Shown: positions 1-13,041 of the stretch, one piece after another
Layout: each line of letters opens with the position of its first letter
Position numbering within the stretch: the first letter of the stretch is position 1
Assembly: GCA_030762175.1 (NCBI GenBank)
Contig: CM060835.1
Location: forward strand, 84,346,001 to 84,410,000
DNA length: 64,000 nucleotides
DNA from: Metallyticus violacea
Taxonomy: Eukaryota > Arthropoda > Insecta > Mantodea > Metallyticidae
Direction of reading: 5' to 3'
The notes under the pieces: model-generated
Database searches by the model: none
Told to the model about the DNA's origin: nothing
Seen by the model: only the letters and a program-made list of their open reading frames with translations
Made by a program: the position numbers and the translations under genes

Positions 1-299
1 TATATGTACAAGGGCATTTGGAAATGATTTGCAATAGTGGTGTTTAAACATATACTGTGCAATCTATGGTCATGTCCATTATACACAATATACTGATGCT
101 AGATTGCAATTGTAAGCAAGTGATTAATGAAAAGGCAAGTGTTAATTTTTGTCAAGACTTGGACAAGATGGAAAATAACTATAATTAACTACATGGTTTT
201 TATAAGGCATCAAAACTGCAGACATCCTTAGATGTTTTAACTGAGGTATGTGGCCAAGAAATTCCTGAACAGAAGAATGTTAACAACTGGATCATTGGG

Positions 300-1135
300 T
301 TTGCCAACAGCAAGGAATCTGCTTGCAGGAATATGAGTACTGGTTATCTGTCAACATCTTGGATAGATGCAAAACCTTTGATGTACTGGAATGTCAAGAC
401 AAGGCCTCGGCCACACAACTCTGCACACCATTATTCACGATAATATGAATATGAAAAAGGTGTGTGCTCATTGGGTTCCATCATGACACAGGCATAGGAC
501 AAAATGTTGAAGTCAACCATTGATTAATGAAATTCATATTTAAGATCCGGAGTTTTTGAGAAACTGGTGACATATAACAATGTCAACTACATGCCAGAAA
601 AGTAAGTCCAATCCATGCAATGGAAACATCTAGGGAGTTCCCAGTTCAAGCAATTTTATGCTGCATCATCTGCTGCAAGCAGATCATCTTTTGGGACACT
701 TAAGTCATACTGCTAATGGATACCTCGAGGAACAACTGTCAACAGCCATGTACACTGTGAGATCCTTACACAGCGTAGATGCAGGATTCAGTAACTGCAA
801 AAAGGGAAGCGGTCAATAGAAGTGTTCCTCCAACATGACAATGCAAAGCCCCACACCAGCAACATTACAACCACACAGTTGGCATCTCTGGGGTCTATTA
901 TTTTATCATACATTCCATATTCACTGGATCTTGGTCCATCTGATTCTGCTTTCTTCAACAACATGAAGGACTTGCTGTGAGGTAAAACATTCAGCAACAA
1001 TGAGGAAATTTCAGCAGCTGTCCATGAGTGGTGGCATAGGACCCCCAAACAATGGTTTTGCAATGCCATAGTTACCAGGAAGATGGCAATGATGCATTGA
1101 CGGGAGTATATTAAGAAATTCCATGTGCATTGAGT
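300..1135 (+). pseudogene. mariner transposase relic
   Basis: Decayed mariner/Tc1-superfamily transposase read on the plus strand with several stops and frame changes. Near 446-485 the frame gives a KVCAHWVPS-like stretch that resembles the VSARWVP motif found before the catalytic core. At 816-1110 the clearest part reads VFLQHDNAKPHT, then SLDLGPSDSAFF. The second and third catalytic aspartates (codons at 837 and 942) are 35 codons apart, which is the mariner D34D spacing. The first aspartate region is not clearly preserved. The reading ends near 1133 at a stop. No terminal inverted repeats were found, so this is probably a fragment. It cannot encode a working enzyme. Confidence 0.8.
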
Positions 1136-1139
1136 CATG

Positions 1140-2780
1140 TTGCATAATAAAGGTGTAAAGAACTACTATTGTAAATAATTTTCAAAACTTCCTCAAATAT
1201 TAGGTATTATTCTTGGATTTTATTTTCTAAATGCCATGGTACATAAATAAAGTTTCCTTATGGAGGGATCTTCCTCTTGTTTCTTGGCTACAGATTAATA
1301 TGCTTACTGTAAGGGTTAGAAAGAGCAGGTTTATGATGCTATTCATTTATAAATTTGGAAGAACTTTACACCTGTATTACATTACAAGAGTCAAGACATT
1401 GTACTGAAAATGTTAGAAGAAATGCTTATGCAGAGTAAAGCCAAGGCACAATATTTTTAAAAAATAGATTTTTAATATTTGTTAGTAAGTAAAAACAGAG
1501 CCTAAATTTAGATTTCATAATAGGTCATTTCAAAATGTTGTGTTTACTCTTTCACTGTACATATGTTTATAAGCACTGTGACCTCATCCACATGTAAAAA
1601 GAACTATTGTAACCATTATTCTTTTTCTTTTTTTAATCCAAAAATATTCATAAATAAAAAAGTAATAATTTTAACGAACTTTGAAATTAAAGGGACTCAA
1701 GTCATTTAAATCAATAAATGAATAATACATAATTTACAGGACGGTAGTACAGGATTTCAGAAAGAATTCATTTAAAAAATGGAACTGCTAGAAAGGAATG
1801 CAACAGTCAGCTTAGCACTTTCAGATAATGCAGAAGCTATAACACTAAATAGGTCTTGTGTGCAACTAATAAGAGGTTGGCTAAAATTTTTCCAGAATCA
1901 CCTATGAGTTCCTTATTTTTAAATGTTATTAAGGCAACTCTCATATTTATTTGTAGCAAATGATAGTTTGGTTTTAACAAACATTCATGTAATTGATGTG
2001 TGCATTCAATTATGTGGAAAAACAATTAAAATGGATGATATTTGGTTGAATTTATAACTTTGGAATTTCCCTAACCTTTTTATATTTCAGACATGTTTCG
2101 AATGCACTTGCACATCCTCAGCTACTTTCTCCAATGGAGAAATATAAAAAGTTTAGTGAAGTTCCAGTGTTATAAATCCAACCAAATGTCATTATTTAAA
2201 ATAATTTCACAGTTTATTGTCTTCCTAACAACAAACCAAAATTAGAACTGTCACAAAACTTTTACATTTGGAGTGAAAAATGGCATCTGAAATCAAATCT
2301 AGCTTGGAATGCTGTTTCTGGGTATTCATCACCATTTTCCATGAGAGATTTTGGGTCTCTGAATTCAATCATGGCTACATATACACAATTGATGAATTGG
2401 TTCAGGATACACTGGTTGATTCTGCGATATAAAGGAAAATGTATGACTTTTATGGAAATCAGTGCCCTGATTTAAAAAATTAAGTCCGTTTTTATTATAT
2501 GTGCAAATATGTCTATGGGGCTCAATTCATTCAACTTATACAGCTTACTGCTACATTTTATTATGTTATCCTAAATTTGTTGATTGTCTTCCTAATCTGC
2601 TCACTTCCATCCTCCCTTATCACCCAGATATTTATGTTTATATTCCCAATACTAATCAGTTTTGTTCTATGGGTTAAGTCTGTCTTCTTGCAAAGTATTT
2701 ATGTTACATTTACAGCTATCATAGATCTCAACTTCAGTTGAGCTGAAAACTTGTGTTAATATGTACATTCATCTTCTATA
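1140..2780. other. No recognisable feature
   Basis: AT-rich sequence with only short chance reading frames. A local inverted repeat lies near 2043-2190, where an approximately 45-nt block around aacttctggaa-type sequence recurs in the opposite orientation. No coding or RNA family was recognised. Confidence 0.4.
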
Positions 2781-2789
2781 AGTTAGTGC

Positions 2790-4470
2790 TAATATAAAAG
2801 TTTGAGTATGACTTCTACATCGGGATTATGCAGGAGATAGTTTCTACAAAGTCCTCAGAAATTTTGTTACATTTGACAGCAAGGTACGTAAAATAAACCC
2901 AAAAACAAAGAAACTATATAACTCATATTTCAAAGAGAAAATTGGTGATCAGGATAAATTGTTCATGCCACATATTGCATGTAACAGTTGTGGAGGGATT
3001 ACATTATAGATATGAAGGAAAACCGAAGGCAATGCCATTTGCCAAACCAATAATATGGAGAAAGCAGCAGAATCACCATGATGATTGTTACTTTTGCATC
3101 TGAAAGGTGCTGGCTATACACACACACACAAAAAGGGCAGGAATTAAACTGTGAACTCCATTACACAGCTATTCCTCATGAACCCGAACTACCCATACCT
3201 ACACCACCAGCAGACATAAATTTTAGTGAATCTGAAAACAGCTCCATGACTTCCGACAATGAGTATGGTTTCTGATCCAGAAGAATTTAACAATTCACAA
3301 CAGTTTAAACAATTTAGTGAGGGATTTAGGCTTCACAAAACAAAAGTGAATTACTGGGCTCAAGACTACAGAAGAAGAATTTGTTATCACCTGGCGTTAC
3401 ATTTTCCTGGTATAGGAATTGCGAAATACTGTTCCACAAGCACTATGCAGAAGAAGATGAACTTGTGCTTTGGGTGGATGTGTGCAGTCTTATTTAACAG
3501 TTGGGTAGGGAAGCATATGAACCAAGTAACTGGCATCTTTTTATTGATTCTTCCAAACAAAGTCTTAAGGCAGTGTTACTTCATAATGGCAACAAGTTAG
3601 CTTCAATATCGTTTGCACATTCTACAAACCTAAGAGAATCTTGCAAAACTCTAAAGCTTGTTCTTGACAAAATTAAGCACCGCAACCATGAGTGGCAAAT
3701 ATGTGGTTACTTGAAATTCATTAGTCTGTTACTAGGACACCTGGGAGGATACATAAAATTCCCTTGTTTTCTTTGCAAATGGGATAGCAGGGCGAGGGAC
3801 AAACATTGGGAAACTGACCAATGGCCTGAGAGGCAGCAACTGCAACCTGGATCAAAAGAAGTTACTAATGTGTCCTTTGTTGATCATCGAAAAATTCTAC
3901 TCCCTCCATTACAAATAAAACTTGGCATGATGAAACAATTCATGAAATCACTTAACAAAAGTTGCCCTTGCTTCCAGTATTTATGTACAAAGCTTCCATC
4001 ACTGTCACAGGCTAAAAGCAGAGAAGAGTATTCGATGGACCACAGATAAGAAAATTGATGAAAGATGTTAATTTTACCAACTGTATGAATGAATTTGAAA
4101 AAGATGCATGGAATGGTTTCAGAGAGGGTGTTAAGAAGTTTCTGGGCAATGTTAAGGACCCTCAATGCATAGAAATTGTCAGAAATATGCTGGAAAATTT
4201 CAGACTGCTCAGATGTAATATGAGTTTGAAGCTTCATTTCCTCAAGTCACATCTTTAGTACTTACCGTCGATTTTAGAAGCTGTCAGTGAAGATCAAGGT
4301 GAAAGGTTTCACCAGGACTTGAAAGATGTTGAACAACATTATCAGGGATGTTGGGATGTATATATGATGGCCAATTATGCTGGTGTTTGCACACAATGAA
4401 CCTACCAGAGAACACTTGAGAAAATCATGTATACTGCAGTTCCATGGGAAATGAAAAAGGGATACACAAG
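2790..4470 (+). pseudogene. Relic of a repeated arthropod ORF family of unknown function
   Basis: Parts in order: a GDQDKLFMPHIACNSC-like segment (about 2945-2990), a cysteine segment DDCYFCI (about 3080-3100), a long frame at 3501-4049 with WHLFIDSSKQSLKAVLLHNG and FPCFLCKWDSRA, then after a frameshift 4055-4258 with a CNMSLKLHFLKSHL end, and EDQGERFHQDL further on. From memory this matches a large multi-copy family of uncharacterised arthropod proteins that behaves like a mobile or host-duplicated ORF; no biochemical function is known to me. Stops and at least three frameshifts show that this copy is dead. It has lost any recognisable terminal repeats. Confidence 0.65.
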
Positions 4471-4510
4471 ATAACTAACATATATTCTCAAATTCAGGTA
4501 CACTTTCATA

Positions 4511-4545
4511 TTATTATTATTATTATTATTATTATTTATTTATTT
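4511..4545. repeat. (TTA)n microsatellite
   Basis: A run of tta/att trinucleotides followed by tttatttattt. It lies just after the relic ORF family and has no other visible role. Confidence 0.9.
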
Positions 4546-4859
4546 TCTTTAAAAGTTGTACATGAGTGTGTAATATTTTTGCAATTATATTTTCATTGAA
4601 TATTGTCATATTGCCAAAATGAGATGTGCTACGGAAAAACAATGCATTTTTTATTCTGTGCACCAAATTAGTAAAACTCGCCTATTTTTAATCGTACTGC
4701 AGAAAAAAATTTTTCATTTGTAACCTGGCGATATCTAAAAGCTGCTACTAGATCAAAAATTGGCAGATGACTGAATTATTAGAGTACAAGATTGAGGAAG
4801 CCACAGGGATCTCTTTCAAGTGGTTAATTCATATTTTATATAATAAAACAGACTGCAAA

Positions 4860-5530
4860 TTTTTTGCTGCTGCATTTGCTCATTCCAGAGCAAAAATACA
4901 TTTGAGCTTTAACCTCAGCCAAGTGTTCTGAAGTGTTTAAGAGGAACCCAATGGATTTTAAGAGATGATTCATGACTGGATGATACATAAATTTACCACT
5001 GCATAAGAAATAAAAATGCAATCAAAACAATGGAATCAAGTGAATCAGTTCCAAAGAGAGCAAAAACTTTGCAATCTGCTGGAAACATGATGGTATCGAA
5101 GTTTTTTGGAATGTCAAAGGAATTTACTGATTAATCAATTGAGAAAGGAACACCTGTTACTGAGCAATAATGAAAAATAATTTTGGTTTCAAAGAAGCAA
5201 TTGAGGTAAAATATCTGGGAATGGCCAACAATAAAATGTTTCATCAAAAAAGTGCACCTGCTCATTAAAGTGCAAAAAATTGACAGAATTGACGTTTAAC
5301 CCTAGTGCATCCACCTATTTGTCTGATTTGGCTCCATTGGATTTCCACCTCTTCTTGCTGGAACAAGGTTTCTCTCAGATGAAGAGGTGATCAAAGCTAT
5401 AGACAGTTACTTGGGTACCTTGAAGAAGTCACTTCCAGGAGGGAATCAGAAATCTGGAGATGTTGGGCCAAATGTATTGAACTTTGGGAAAGTTATGTTG
5501 AAACATAAAATATAACTTGAATTAGTTTAT
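4860..5530 (+). pseudogene. mariner transposase relic (C-terminal two thirds)
   Basis: Plus-strand translation in mixed frames resembles mariner transposase. At 5035-5110 SSESVPKRAKTLQSAGNMMVSKFF parallels the conserved PKKAKTxxSAGKVMATVFWD block. Near 5318-5360 SDLAPLDFHLF contains the third catalytic aspartate in the SPDLAPSD motif. The end, about 5380-5515, resembles the family tail, where a WAKCIEL..Y-V-E stretch is followed by a stop at about 5511-5513. Stops and frame shifts are frequent. It comes from a different mariner lineage from the one at 300-1135, judging by the different motif wording. It is not functional. Confidence 0.7.
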
Positions 5531-8330
5531 AATGTTTTCATTATCACACTGGAAACTTTCCACTCTAAACTTCATAACTAGTGTTAGCCGGAACAGTAAT
5601 AATTAACAGAGTTAAAATAATAAGGCAAAGAGAACAAGACTCTATGAGGATATAAAGGCCTAAGGTTTTAAATGATATCCTACATTCTCTTAAATAATTT
5701 AAAGGCACTTGTTAGAGAATCCATGCATTTGCCACACAAACAAAAATAGTAACTGTGCACAAATGTTTAAAAAGGTTTCATTCTTAAAAGCTTTAAAATC
5801 ACTGTAAATGAACTAATGAGGCTAATAGTCAAGATGTTTAAATATTTTATATTTAAGTTAATGCTGAATGTTCCACTCACAGGCAAACCAAGTATTTCCT
5901 TAATAATTTTTTACACCAAGGAAGATTTTGCAATGAAATTTGAATAGAAATACCTTCATTGTGTGGGAAATAAAATGGAATGCGTCTGCAATGTAGCAAT
6001 CTGCCAGCTAGAATATCTCATTAGCCTCTCTGCTGGTTTATTATGTACTGTCATTTGGCTGAGGGTGTCTATATAATATGATTGTTGCTTGTGGGAATTT
6101 GTGTGGATGTGAGATCATACAAAATAGTTGGAAAATATATCAGTATATTCTGAATAAATGAATGTTTATATTTGCACTTATTGGAAAACAGAATCGATAG
6201 CAGTTTGTGGTGGTTTGTAAGCCAATATGTACTGAGCAAATCCAGCATTTGGGCATTGTCAAAAAACTGAAACTAAGGGAACTTTATTGGATGATCATGC
6301 AGGATGTCATGCACATTTCCCAAAAAAGTCGCTGCATCAACTTCGATAGGAAACAGGGAATTGAGCCATCATGCTTACTCAATCTTATTTTTAATGGGGA
6401 AACCAGAACAAAGCATAGATATCTTGAAAGCAAACATAATTGAAGATATTCAAGCAGTGAGAGGTAGTGTTGACAAGAATTTTTACAAAATATAGAGCAC
6501 TGGTTAAGTCCTGTCTGAATGCAGATGATTGCCACCTCCAGCACTTTGTCATCACATTTCTTACAAAATTAGGTATCCAGCTCAAATTTCTCAGTAATAT
6601 CCTAATTAATTTTAAGATTATTAAAGAAATTTCAGGGTTGTAACAAGTGAGACAACCTGTGAAATACATCTTCAATTTACTTGCATTAACATTAAACTTA
6701 TGAATCTGCATTTTTAATTTTGTGTGTGGGGGGGGGGGGGCAGGGCTTATACACCAATGCCTGTGTCAGTTCCCTCTCAGGGAGCTATTTATTCTGGATG
6801 CAAATAGATTATACGTGCACAGTGAGGGACTTGCTGAATGGATAGTCAGTCTAAGTCAGAGCTGACTGGATAACATCACAAACAGAGAAGATGCAGACAC
6901 ACAGATGTATATAAATAATGAAATGGAAGCTGAATCCATGGCAGAGCATTTGTTCTTTTTTAAAATGGACTGAGAAAGATGACAGAAAAGCTCAGTCAAG
7001 ATAGCATTTGCTCATTCTTAAAATGGACTAAGGAAAATGGCAGAAAAGCTCAAACATGTTAGTCAGCTACATGATTTGAACCTAACATCTCCTAAATAAA
7101 AGTCCCAAATATTACTGCCTGGCCCAATCTACTCAGTAACCTGGATTATGTTGTAATAAAATTCATGTTTTTCACAAACAAGTTTTATTTTTCTGTGCTT
7201 TGCTTTAATAAATGCTTTTAAAATACTACACTACTTAATAAGGTTAACTAAATTTTAAAACCTATGGAATATATTGAAAACATTTCATCACATAGTCCTT
7301 ACTTTGATTTAATTAGAATTATGTCACGATTGACTTTCTGATACTATTTTAATGAATGCAATTTCAGATTTTATTTATTCTATTATTAATTATGAGGGTC
7401 CTTAGATATTTATGAGTAACATCATCTGATATTAGGCACTCCATACATTAGTGTATCATTTAAAAGCTCCCTTTTTCCCATGCCACAATGATAGAGTAGA
7501 TTTAATTCAGTCAACTATGAACAACAGGCACTTGAAGCTGTCTTGTTTAAAACCAGTAAAAGTAAAATGGAACTTTATGGAGAACTTCCCATATAATGAT
7601 TTTGAATGACTTTTAATGCACATAAATGAATCAATCATTTGAGCATTTGACACACAGACAATAATTTTCCTTTGGTTTGCTGAATTTAAGATATTTAAAG
7701 ATGAGAGAAGTGGCAGGCCACCCATGGTGGTGACTGAAAAACATATTTGTCAGCAGGAAACAATGATAAAAGTAACTAGTAAGGACATTAAGATGCCTTG
7801 AAGTTAAGATTGTTCAGTGTTTTATTCAGGTTGCATCAACTTTTAAGAGTGAGGAAAAAATGTGGAACCTGCACAATCTCAATACACAGCTAAAACAGGT
7901 CAGCAAGAAATGTAGAAAGAATTCAGCATTAAAGATTTTCAGTAGGTTTCAAATGACAAATGATCAGACTTAGATTTACCAATATGATCTGAAGAACAGT
8001 GATCAATTTGGATCAGCAGCCTCTGATCAAAGAAATGAGACCAAAGACTAGGGAAGAAAAGGTGACTGTGTTCTCAATAAGCAGCCATATAGCTATTGCC
8101 ATGTTGGAAATTCAGAGTATGGTAGTTCAAAATGGTACACACTGAAGGTATTCTCATAAATCCAGGACACAGGGTTCTGGTATTTTGTTGCCCCTGACAA
8201 ACCTCTGCTCATGTGGCCAATTAAACATCTCATCCCTCAATGCAGTAATCCTATTGGGTTGCACATGACCTCTGATGATCCTAAGGATTTTTTGGCAAAA
8301 TAGAACAAGTCTTGCCATTTCTTATAAATT
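5531..8330. other. No recognisable gene; short poly-G tract
   Basis: AT-rich sequence. It holds a 14-nt G run at about 6727-6740 after tgtgtgt, and a near repeat at about 6940-7050 in which an aaaatggactgag/aagatgacagaaaagctca block occurs twice, roughly 70 bp apart. Short frames at 6207-6711 do not resemble anything I know. The last APIP coding exon could be hidden here or further left, but I did not find it. Confidence 0.4.
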
Positions 8331-10480
8331 CAATTGTAATTTGTATCTCATGGCATTATTAATTTTAGTTCTCCAGAGCCCACTAATTTCTGCCATCTCC
8401 AGCAGATTGTACAATCTTAGTCCCATGGTGTCTTGAAATGCATCTGCATGTTTATTGTTCATCACTGTGATCTAATATTATGTCCTCCAAGGATTCTTCC
8501 CTTCTAATTAAATGACAAAAATAACAAAATTATTAGTTTAGTTGCTGTTGCTTCTAGGGAAATCTTTGGATCAATTTTTCATCAATTTCTGCATTTTTTT
8601 CTTCTCTGGCCATGGTACCCAACCTTCACAATCATACAAGACAATATAGAATATCATTGTTTTTACTATATTTATCTTTGTGTTCTTTCAGATTTCAGTG
8701 TCTTTGACTTTTTTAGTTTTACCATTGCTGCTTTACCGGGTGCTATTCTTCTTGTATTTCCTGTTTGATACATTCATTGACATTGATAATGTATCCAAGA
8801 ACTTGTATTTCTCTTACCATGTTAAGCTCTTCTCCGATCTGTATGCTTGTTTGTTGTCCTGTGCTCATTATTTCTCTTTTCTTATAAGTTTTGATCTGGC
8901 TTTTTAACTTTCATTTTTAATGTTCTTTAGCAGTTTGGTTATGTCTTCTTTTGTCTCAGCCAGCAATGTAGTATCGTCTGCATACCTGAGGTTTGTTAAT
9001 AGTGTGTCCAATTTTGACACTAATGTTGTTCTTGGCTAGTTCTGCTTCTCTCAAGATATATTTGCTGTATAAGATAAAGAGGACTAGGAACAGAATAAAT
9101 CCCAGTCACATCCCTTTTCCTTGGAAACCATTCTGTGGAATTCTCTAAGTACTTTATCCTCTTGCTTGGTTAATAAATCCTTGATTATCATGACCAGATG
9201 TTTTGGTATTAACAGTTTATTCATTACTACCCAAAGTTTTGAGTGGTTCACATTGATGAAAGCCGAGGCTCTTATCTCTTTCTAATATTTCTGCATAATC
9301 CATCTCGGATGATAGCTCCTCTACATATTGTTTCAGTCTCTTGAGAATGATTTTCAGCAGGACTTTACTTGCATCAGAAATTAATGCAGTTGCATGATAG
9401 TTCCTACAGTCAGTAGTGTCTCGTGTCTCCTTTCTTGGGGAGAGGTATAAATATGAACTGTTTCCATTCTTTGGGCCATTTGACATTTTCCCATATTATA
9501 TTGCACAGGAGAGTACGTATTTACTTGATTTTTCTTTTCAGTGCCTTAAATAGTTCAATTGATATATTGTTGTTTCCTTGAGCTTATTCCATGACACCTA
9601 CTCTAGTGTCATTCCACCTCTATTTCTAAATTGGGAGGCTTTTTTTAGTACAAGTCTTTGATTTCACCTTTCCTAAGCTCACCCATTTTGTACAACTTTG
9701 CTGTGTATTTCTTTCACTATTGGAGAATCTTCTCTTTTTCACATAACAACACTCCATTTTTTCCTATTTCTGCTGCTTCATTGGGCCTAATTTCATTATT
9801 TCTTGGATTGCTCAGAATGTATCTTGATGTTTTCTTGCTTTTTTCAATTTTAAAGCATTTTTCATTGATAAACGTCCTTACAATGCATCGAGATGATTTG
9901 TTTCTTGCAAGTTTCCAGCTACTTTTGCTTTACATTGTTCTGCATTCTTGATGGTTTCAGACACTGGTCACCTGGATTTGGCTTTCACCTATTTTAGGAA
10001 TCATGTAAGCTTCATTTATTATTATGTTCTTATTTCTTTCCTTATTCTCTTGATCCATAGGTAACAGCCTACTTCTATAAATTGAAAGCTCTTGTGATTG
10101 ACCTTATCGGTCTCTTTAATTTTACTTTTATTTTTGCAATTAGCCGTTCATGATTTGATCTGCAGATGACTTCAGGTACTGTTATCATAGTTTGTAGAGT
10201 GCTTCTCCACCTCTGTTTGCCAAGAACAAAATCTATTTGGTTTCTATATTTACTCTCTGGCGACATCTGTATGTAAAGTCTTTCTTTTGGTACACCAAAC
10301 ATTGTATTTGCTATGAACAGTCCATTTTCTGAACAAAATTCAGTCAATTTTTCATTCATTTTCCCCATACCAAACTTTCCTTTCACATCTTAGGGCCCTC
10401 TCCAATATTGGTGTTCCACACCTATTATAAATGCTGCGTCATTTTGTAGGATTCCTTGCCACGTTTCTTGCTAATGCTTA
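8330..10480 (-). mobile_element. Non-LTR retrotransposon (RTE-like) endonuclease and reverse transcriptase relic
   Basis: Read on the minus strand. At 10386-10075 the frame gives the end of an apurinic-type endonuclease domain: NEKLTEFCSENGLFIANT, then RNQIDFVL, RWRSTLQT and SNHERLIAKIKVKLK, matching the LINE pattern NER..FCxxN..IANT...RNQIDY...SDHELL. At 9486-9217 comes the start of RT (NYHATALISDASKVLLKIILKRL, corresponding to the NYRTIALISHASKILLK block). Further down, near 8990-8900, a YADDTTLLAETKED-like stretch is the catalytic aspartate motif. Toward 8560-8400 there is a degenerate C-terminal tail. Many stops and frameshifts interrupt it. Clade assignment to the RTE-like group rests on recalled motif wording only. 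Confidence 0.75.
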
Positions 10481-10933
10481 TAGAATGTATCATTATGCTG
10501 CCTTTGCTGTTCAGGCATATATCTTTAATATTGTCAGATTTTCTGGCCTCATTCTAAAACTCGTAAGAATTATTCTGCTGTTTATAGCTTTACAGCCAAT
10601 TACTGCTTTAGCCATGGATTTTCTAACTATAATTGCTACTGTTTTGTCTGTTTCATCTCTTGCTTAGTATAAGCAGTGCAGTGGGAAATGAAATGTCCAC
10701 AAATGATATATAGGTCCATTCCCTATGCATTGGGGGTTGCCTCTTATTGCTGAGCTCCACAACTGTGGTCCCACCTTAAAAAAGGGGGAGGGGGGCTGCA
10801 CAATAAATTCCTGTAGGCCAAAAACTGGCATCATTTACAATGTTCAATGATTCTGCTGGATTTCTATTTTAATTTAGTTGATTATTTTGTACTGGTTTAG
10901 CTGTTCACATTTTTTGTTTGTTCCATTTTTTTT

Positions 10934-11779
10934 CTAAGAAGTGGTAATGTTTTCTAATAAGGCTTTGTTTCTAGTCTTCCCACATATCTTCAAGTCATTC
11001 AGAGAACTGCCTGTTATCTGTTGATCTTTCAGTTCTACCTTAAAGCTAACATTGGTCTTAATTTTTAAGTGTCCTTTTAGGAGCTTTCTATCTTCTACTT
11101 CTTCACCAGTGAAGTTATATGATAATTTTTTTGCTCCACCTTCTCCTTTTAACTCTGTGAAGCTACTATTTGATTCATCTAGAGATTCCATTTCCAACCT
11201 GTTTGCCATATATTCCATGTCTTTTGCAGCATTTTTGGCAGGAGCCCATTTTGAGTTTCCAGCAGGTTTTTGATGAATTAGTATCTTAAACTCCCCTTGT
11301 ATTATTACTCTCCTTTCCATCTTATCATAATTCATGTGTTACTCTGCAGTTTGCTATCATAGTAGGGTGTGTCACTTTCTTTGAGGTATTGCATTCGGCT
11401 ACTGCCAAATCTAATTTTGTACAGATTATCTTCTTCATTGTAGTTATTTCTGTCTTTATTCCATTCTTCATCGTTTTTTTAATTTCTTGTAGTTTGTGAA
11501 TGAATTCTACTCTTATATTTTTAAATCCTTTTTGCATGTTTTTACATACTTTGCAGTTCTAGCATAGTCATAATAATTTACAAGTTTTTCTTGTTGGTTA
11601 CTTTTAAGGCACTGTGTTACCCTTGCTGCAGCTCTGCGCATTATTGATGAATCCAAGCAAGACGGTGAATTACAATTCATTCCATTGTCATTTTCTTCTA
11701 CCTTGTGTGTATACACTGGGCATATTGTTGCTTTCTTTTGTACTATTCTGCTGTGCCAATTGTAGTTTACTTCCATCAC
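10934..11779 (-). pseudogene. Possible LINE ORF1 relic, coiled-coil rich
   Basis: Three overlapping minus-strand frames (11779-11513, 11537-11325, 11335-10934) lie just upstream of the LINE endonuclease relic in the same orientation. They are rich in Lys, Glu and Ile; the middle one (KLQEIKKTMKNGIKTEITTM) looks coiled-coil. Position and composition suggest the ORF1 of the same element or of a second one, disrupted by frameshifts. I do not recognise a zinc knuckle or RRM domain. The part at 11335-10934 is open for 133 codons, long for chance in such AT-rich DNA, but has no recognised homology. Confidence 0.35.
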
Positions 11780-12433
11780 TGTACATTGTGTTTGCTTCTT
11801 ATGATCGTTAGAATTCTATGCTGACTCCTCCTTATTTACAATCTGTATGACTCTGTTTAACAGATTCCATTATAGCAAATGCCTTCATCTTCATTCCCAT
11901 GATGAGATATAACTTTCTATTGTTTTATATTTTGTGAATCATCACATCTTAATTTCCACTAACACTTGTGCATGATTATTGTGCTTATACAAGCCTATTA
12001 ACAACAGCTCTATACACTATAATATCAAAGCAATTATGAACACAATACAAATTGCCATTACAGTAACCCCAAGACAATGCCTCAACACAATACCTGCAAA
12101 ATATTGGCAAGTTCAGCCTATAGCCTCAGCATGGCACTGTATGACTTCCTCTAGTTCCCAAATGTGAAGAACAGCCTATGTCAACACCAGTTCTCCAGTC
12201 TAGAAGAATGTTGCCACCTATGAAGAACTGAGTGCAATGCTGGAGAATGAGATGTGCTTCCAAAATTGGTTCCAGCAAATAAATGTGGTGGAGAGTGCTT
12301 TGAAAAATTGCAGTAATCTGGCAATTTCTATTGTTTATTATGACATGTATAAAACGTATATAGTGACCCTCATTTGATAAACAAAGTCAATATCAAACAC
12401 ATTTTCAAAACCCCCCAAAAATAGTCAACATAC

Positions 12434-12636
12434 ATTGTTTTTGCTTGTTGCCATGTGTCACCCCATACATACACTCCATGACGTCTCACGAGTACTGCTG
12501 TTGTCTGAGGATATTCTGCAATCACCTGAGTCATTCTGTCCTTAAGATCAGCTTCCCAAGGCGTATTCTCAATAATGGGTACAACAAGTTCCTCATCATA
12601 GTAGTAATTACGTCCCAGCTGTTGGTTGCAAATTCC
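12434..12636 (-). CDS. APIP: APIP / MtnB exon 5 (methylthioribulose-1-phosphate dehydratase)
   Basis: This exon encodes 67 complete codons, from [20 protein letters not shown] through [22 protein letters not shown], and ends with two bases of the next codon. It is the C-terminal part of the class II aldolase-like fold. The histidine in RRHGVYVWG corresponds to the third zinc ligand of the family (His195 in human APIP). The minus-strand acceptor is ttaaag before GGA, and the donor is GTATGT after AT, so the intron that follows is phase 2 and would complete a Met codon. The expected last exon (about 45 residues, SECYDYLF-like) was not found to the left. Similarity is strong enough to be sure of the family. 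Confidence 0.95.
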
Positions 12637-12809
12637 CTTTAATGACAAAAAAAGAAATGGTTGTGCATATGCAATGTTCTTGATTATCCAAGCTATTCTT
12701 TGTCTTACCATATTTTAGAAATGTAATTTTTTTGCAAATGTAAGGAAATACATGCTGCTTTTACTCTTTTCCCAATTTAAGAAACAATGGACACTTACTT
12801 TAGTGTTAC

Positions 12810-12810
<1 letters not shown>

Positions 12811-12849
<39 letters not shown>

Positions 12850-12862
12850 TAATAATAATAAT
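12811..12862. repeat. (TAA)n microsatellite
   Basis: About 50 bp of ataataata repeats with one interruption (taatgataat). It lies in intron 4 of APIP. Confidence 0.95.
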
Positions 12863-13041
12863 ACAGTAGAAATTCATAATTTTTGGAGGGACCACGTTTA
12901 ACAAACGCTGGATGCAGGAAAACAATTGATATGGGAAGTGCATTAATCATGTTTAAAAATTAATAAAGTCAGTATGTAAGCAAAAAACTTTATTTTGCGT
13001 CAATTTTACATACCATGTACATATTTTACACTTTGTTGTTG

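Noticed and set aside
6207..6711. Overlapping open frames on both strands as a possible small gene
   Set aside because: Short, no recognised domain, no clear splice or promoter context; expected by chance in AT-rich DNA.
11560..11640. Candidate last APIP exon (minus-strand YYDYA-like text)
   Set aside because: The similarity to the expected CYDYLF is limited to a few residues, and neither the splice phase nor the following residues fit.
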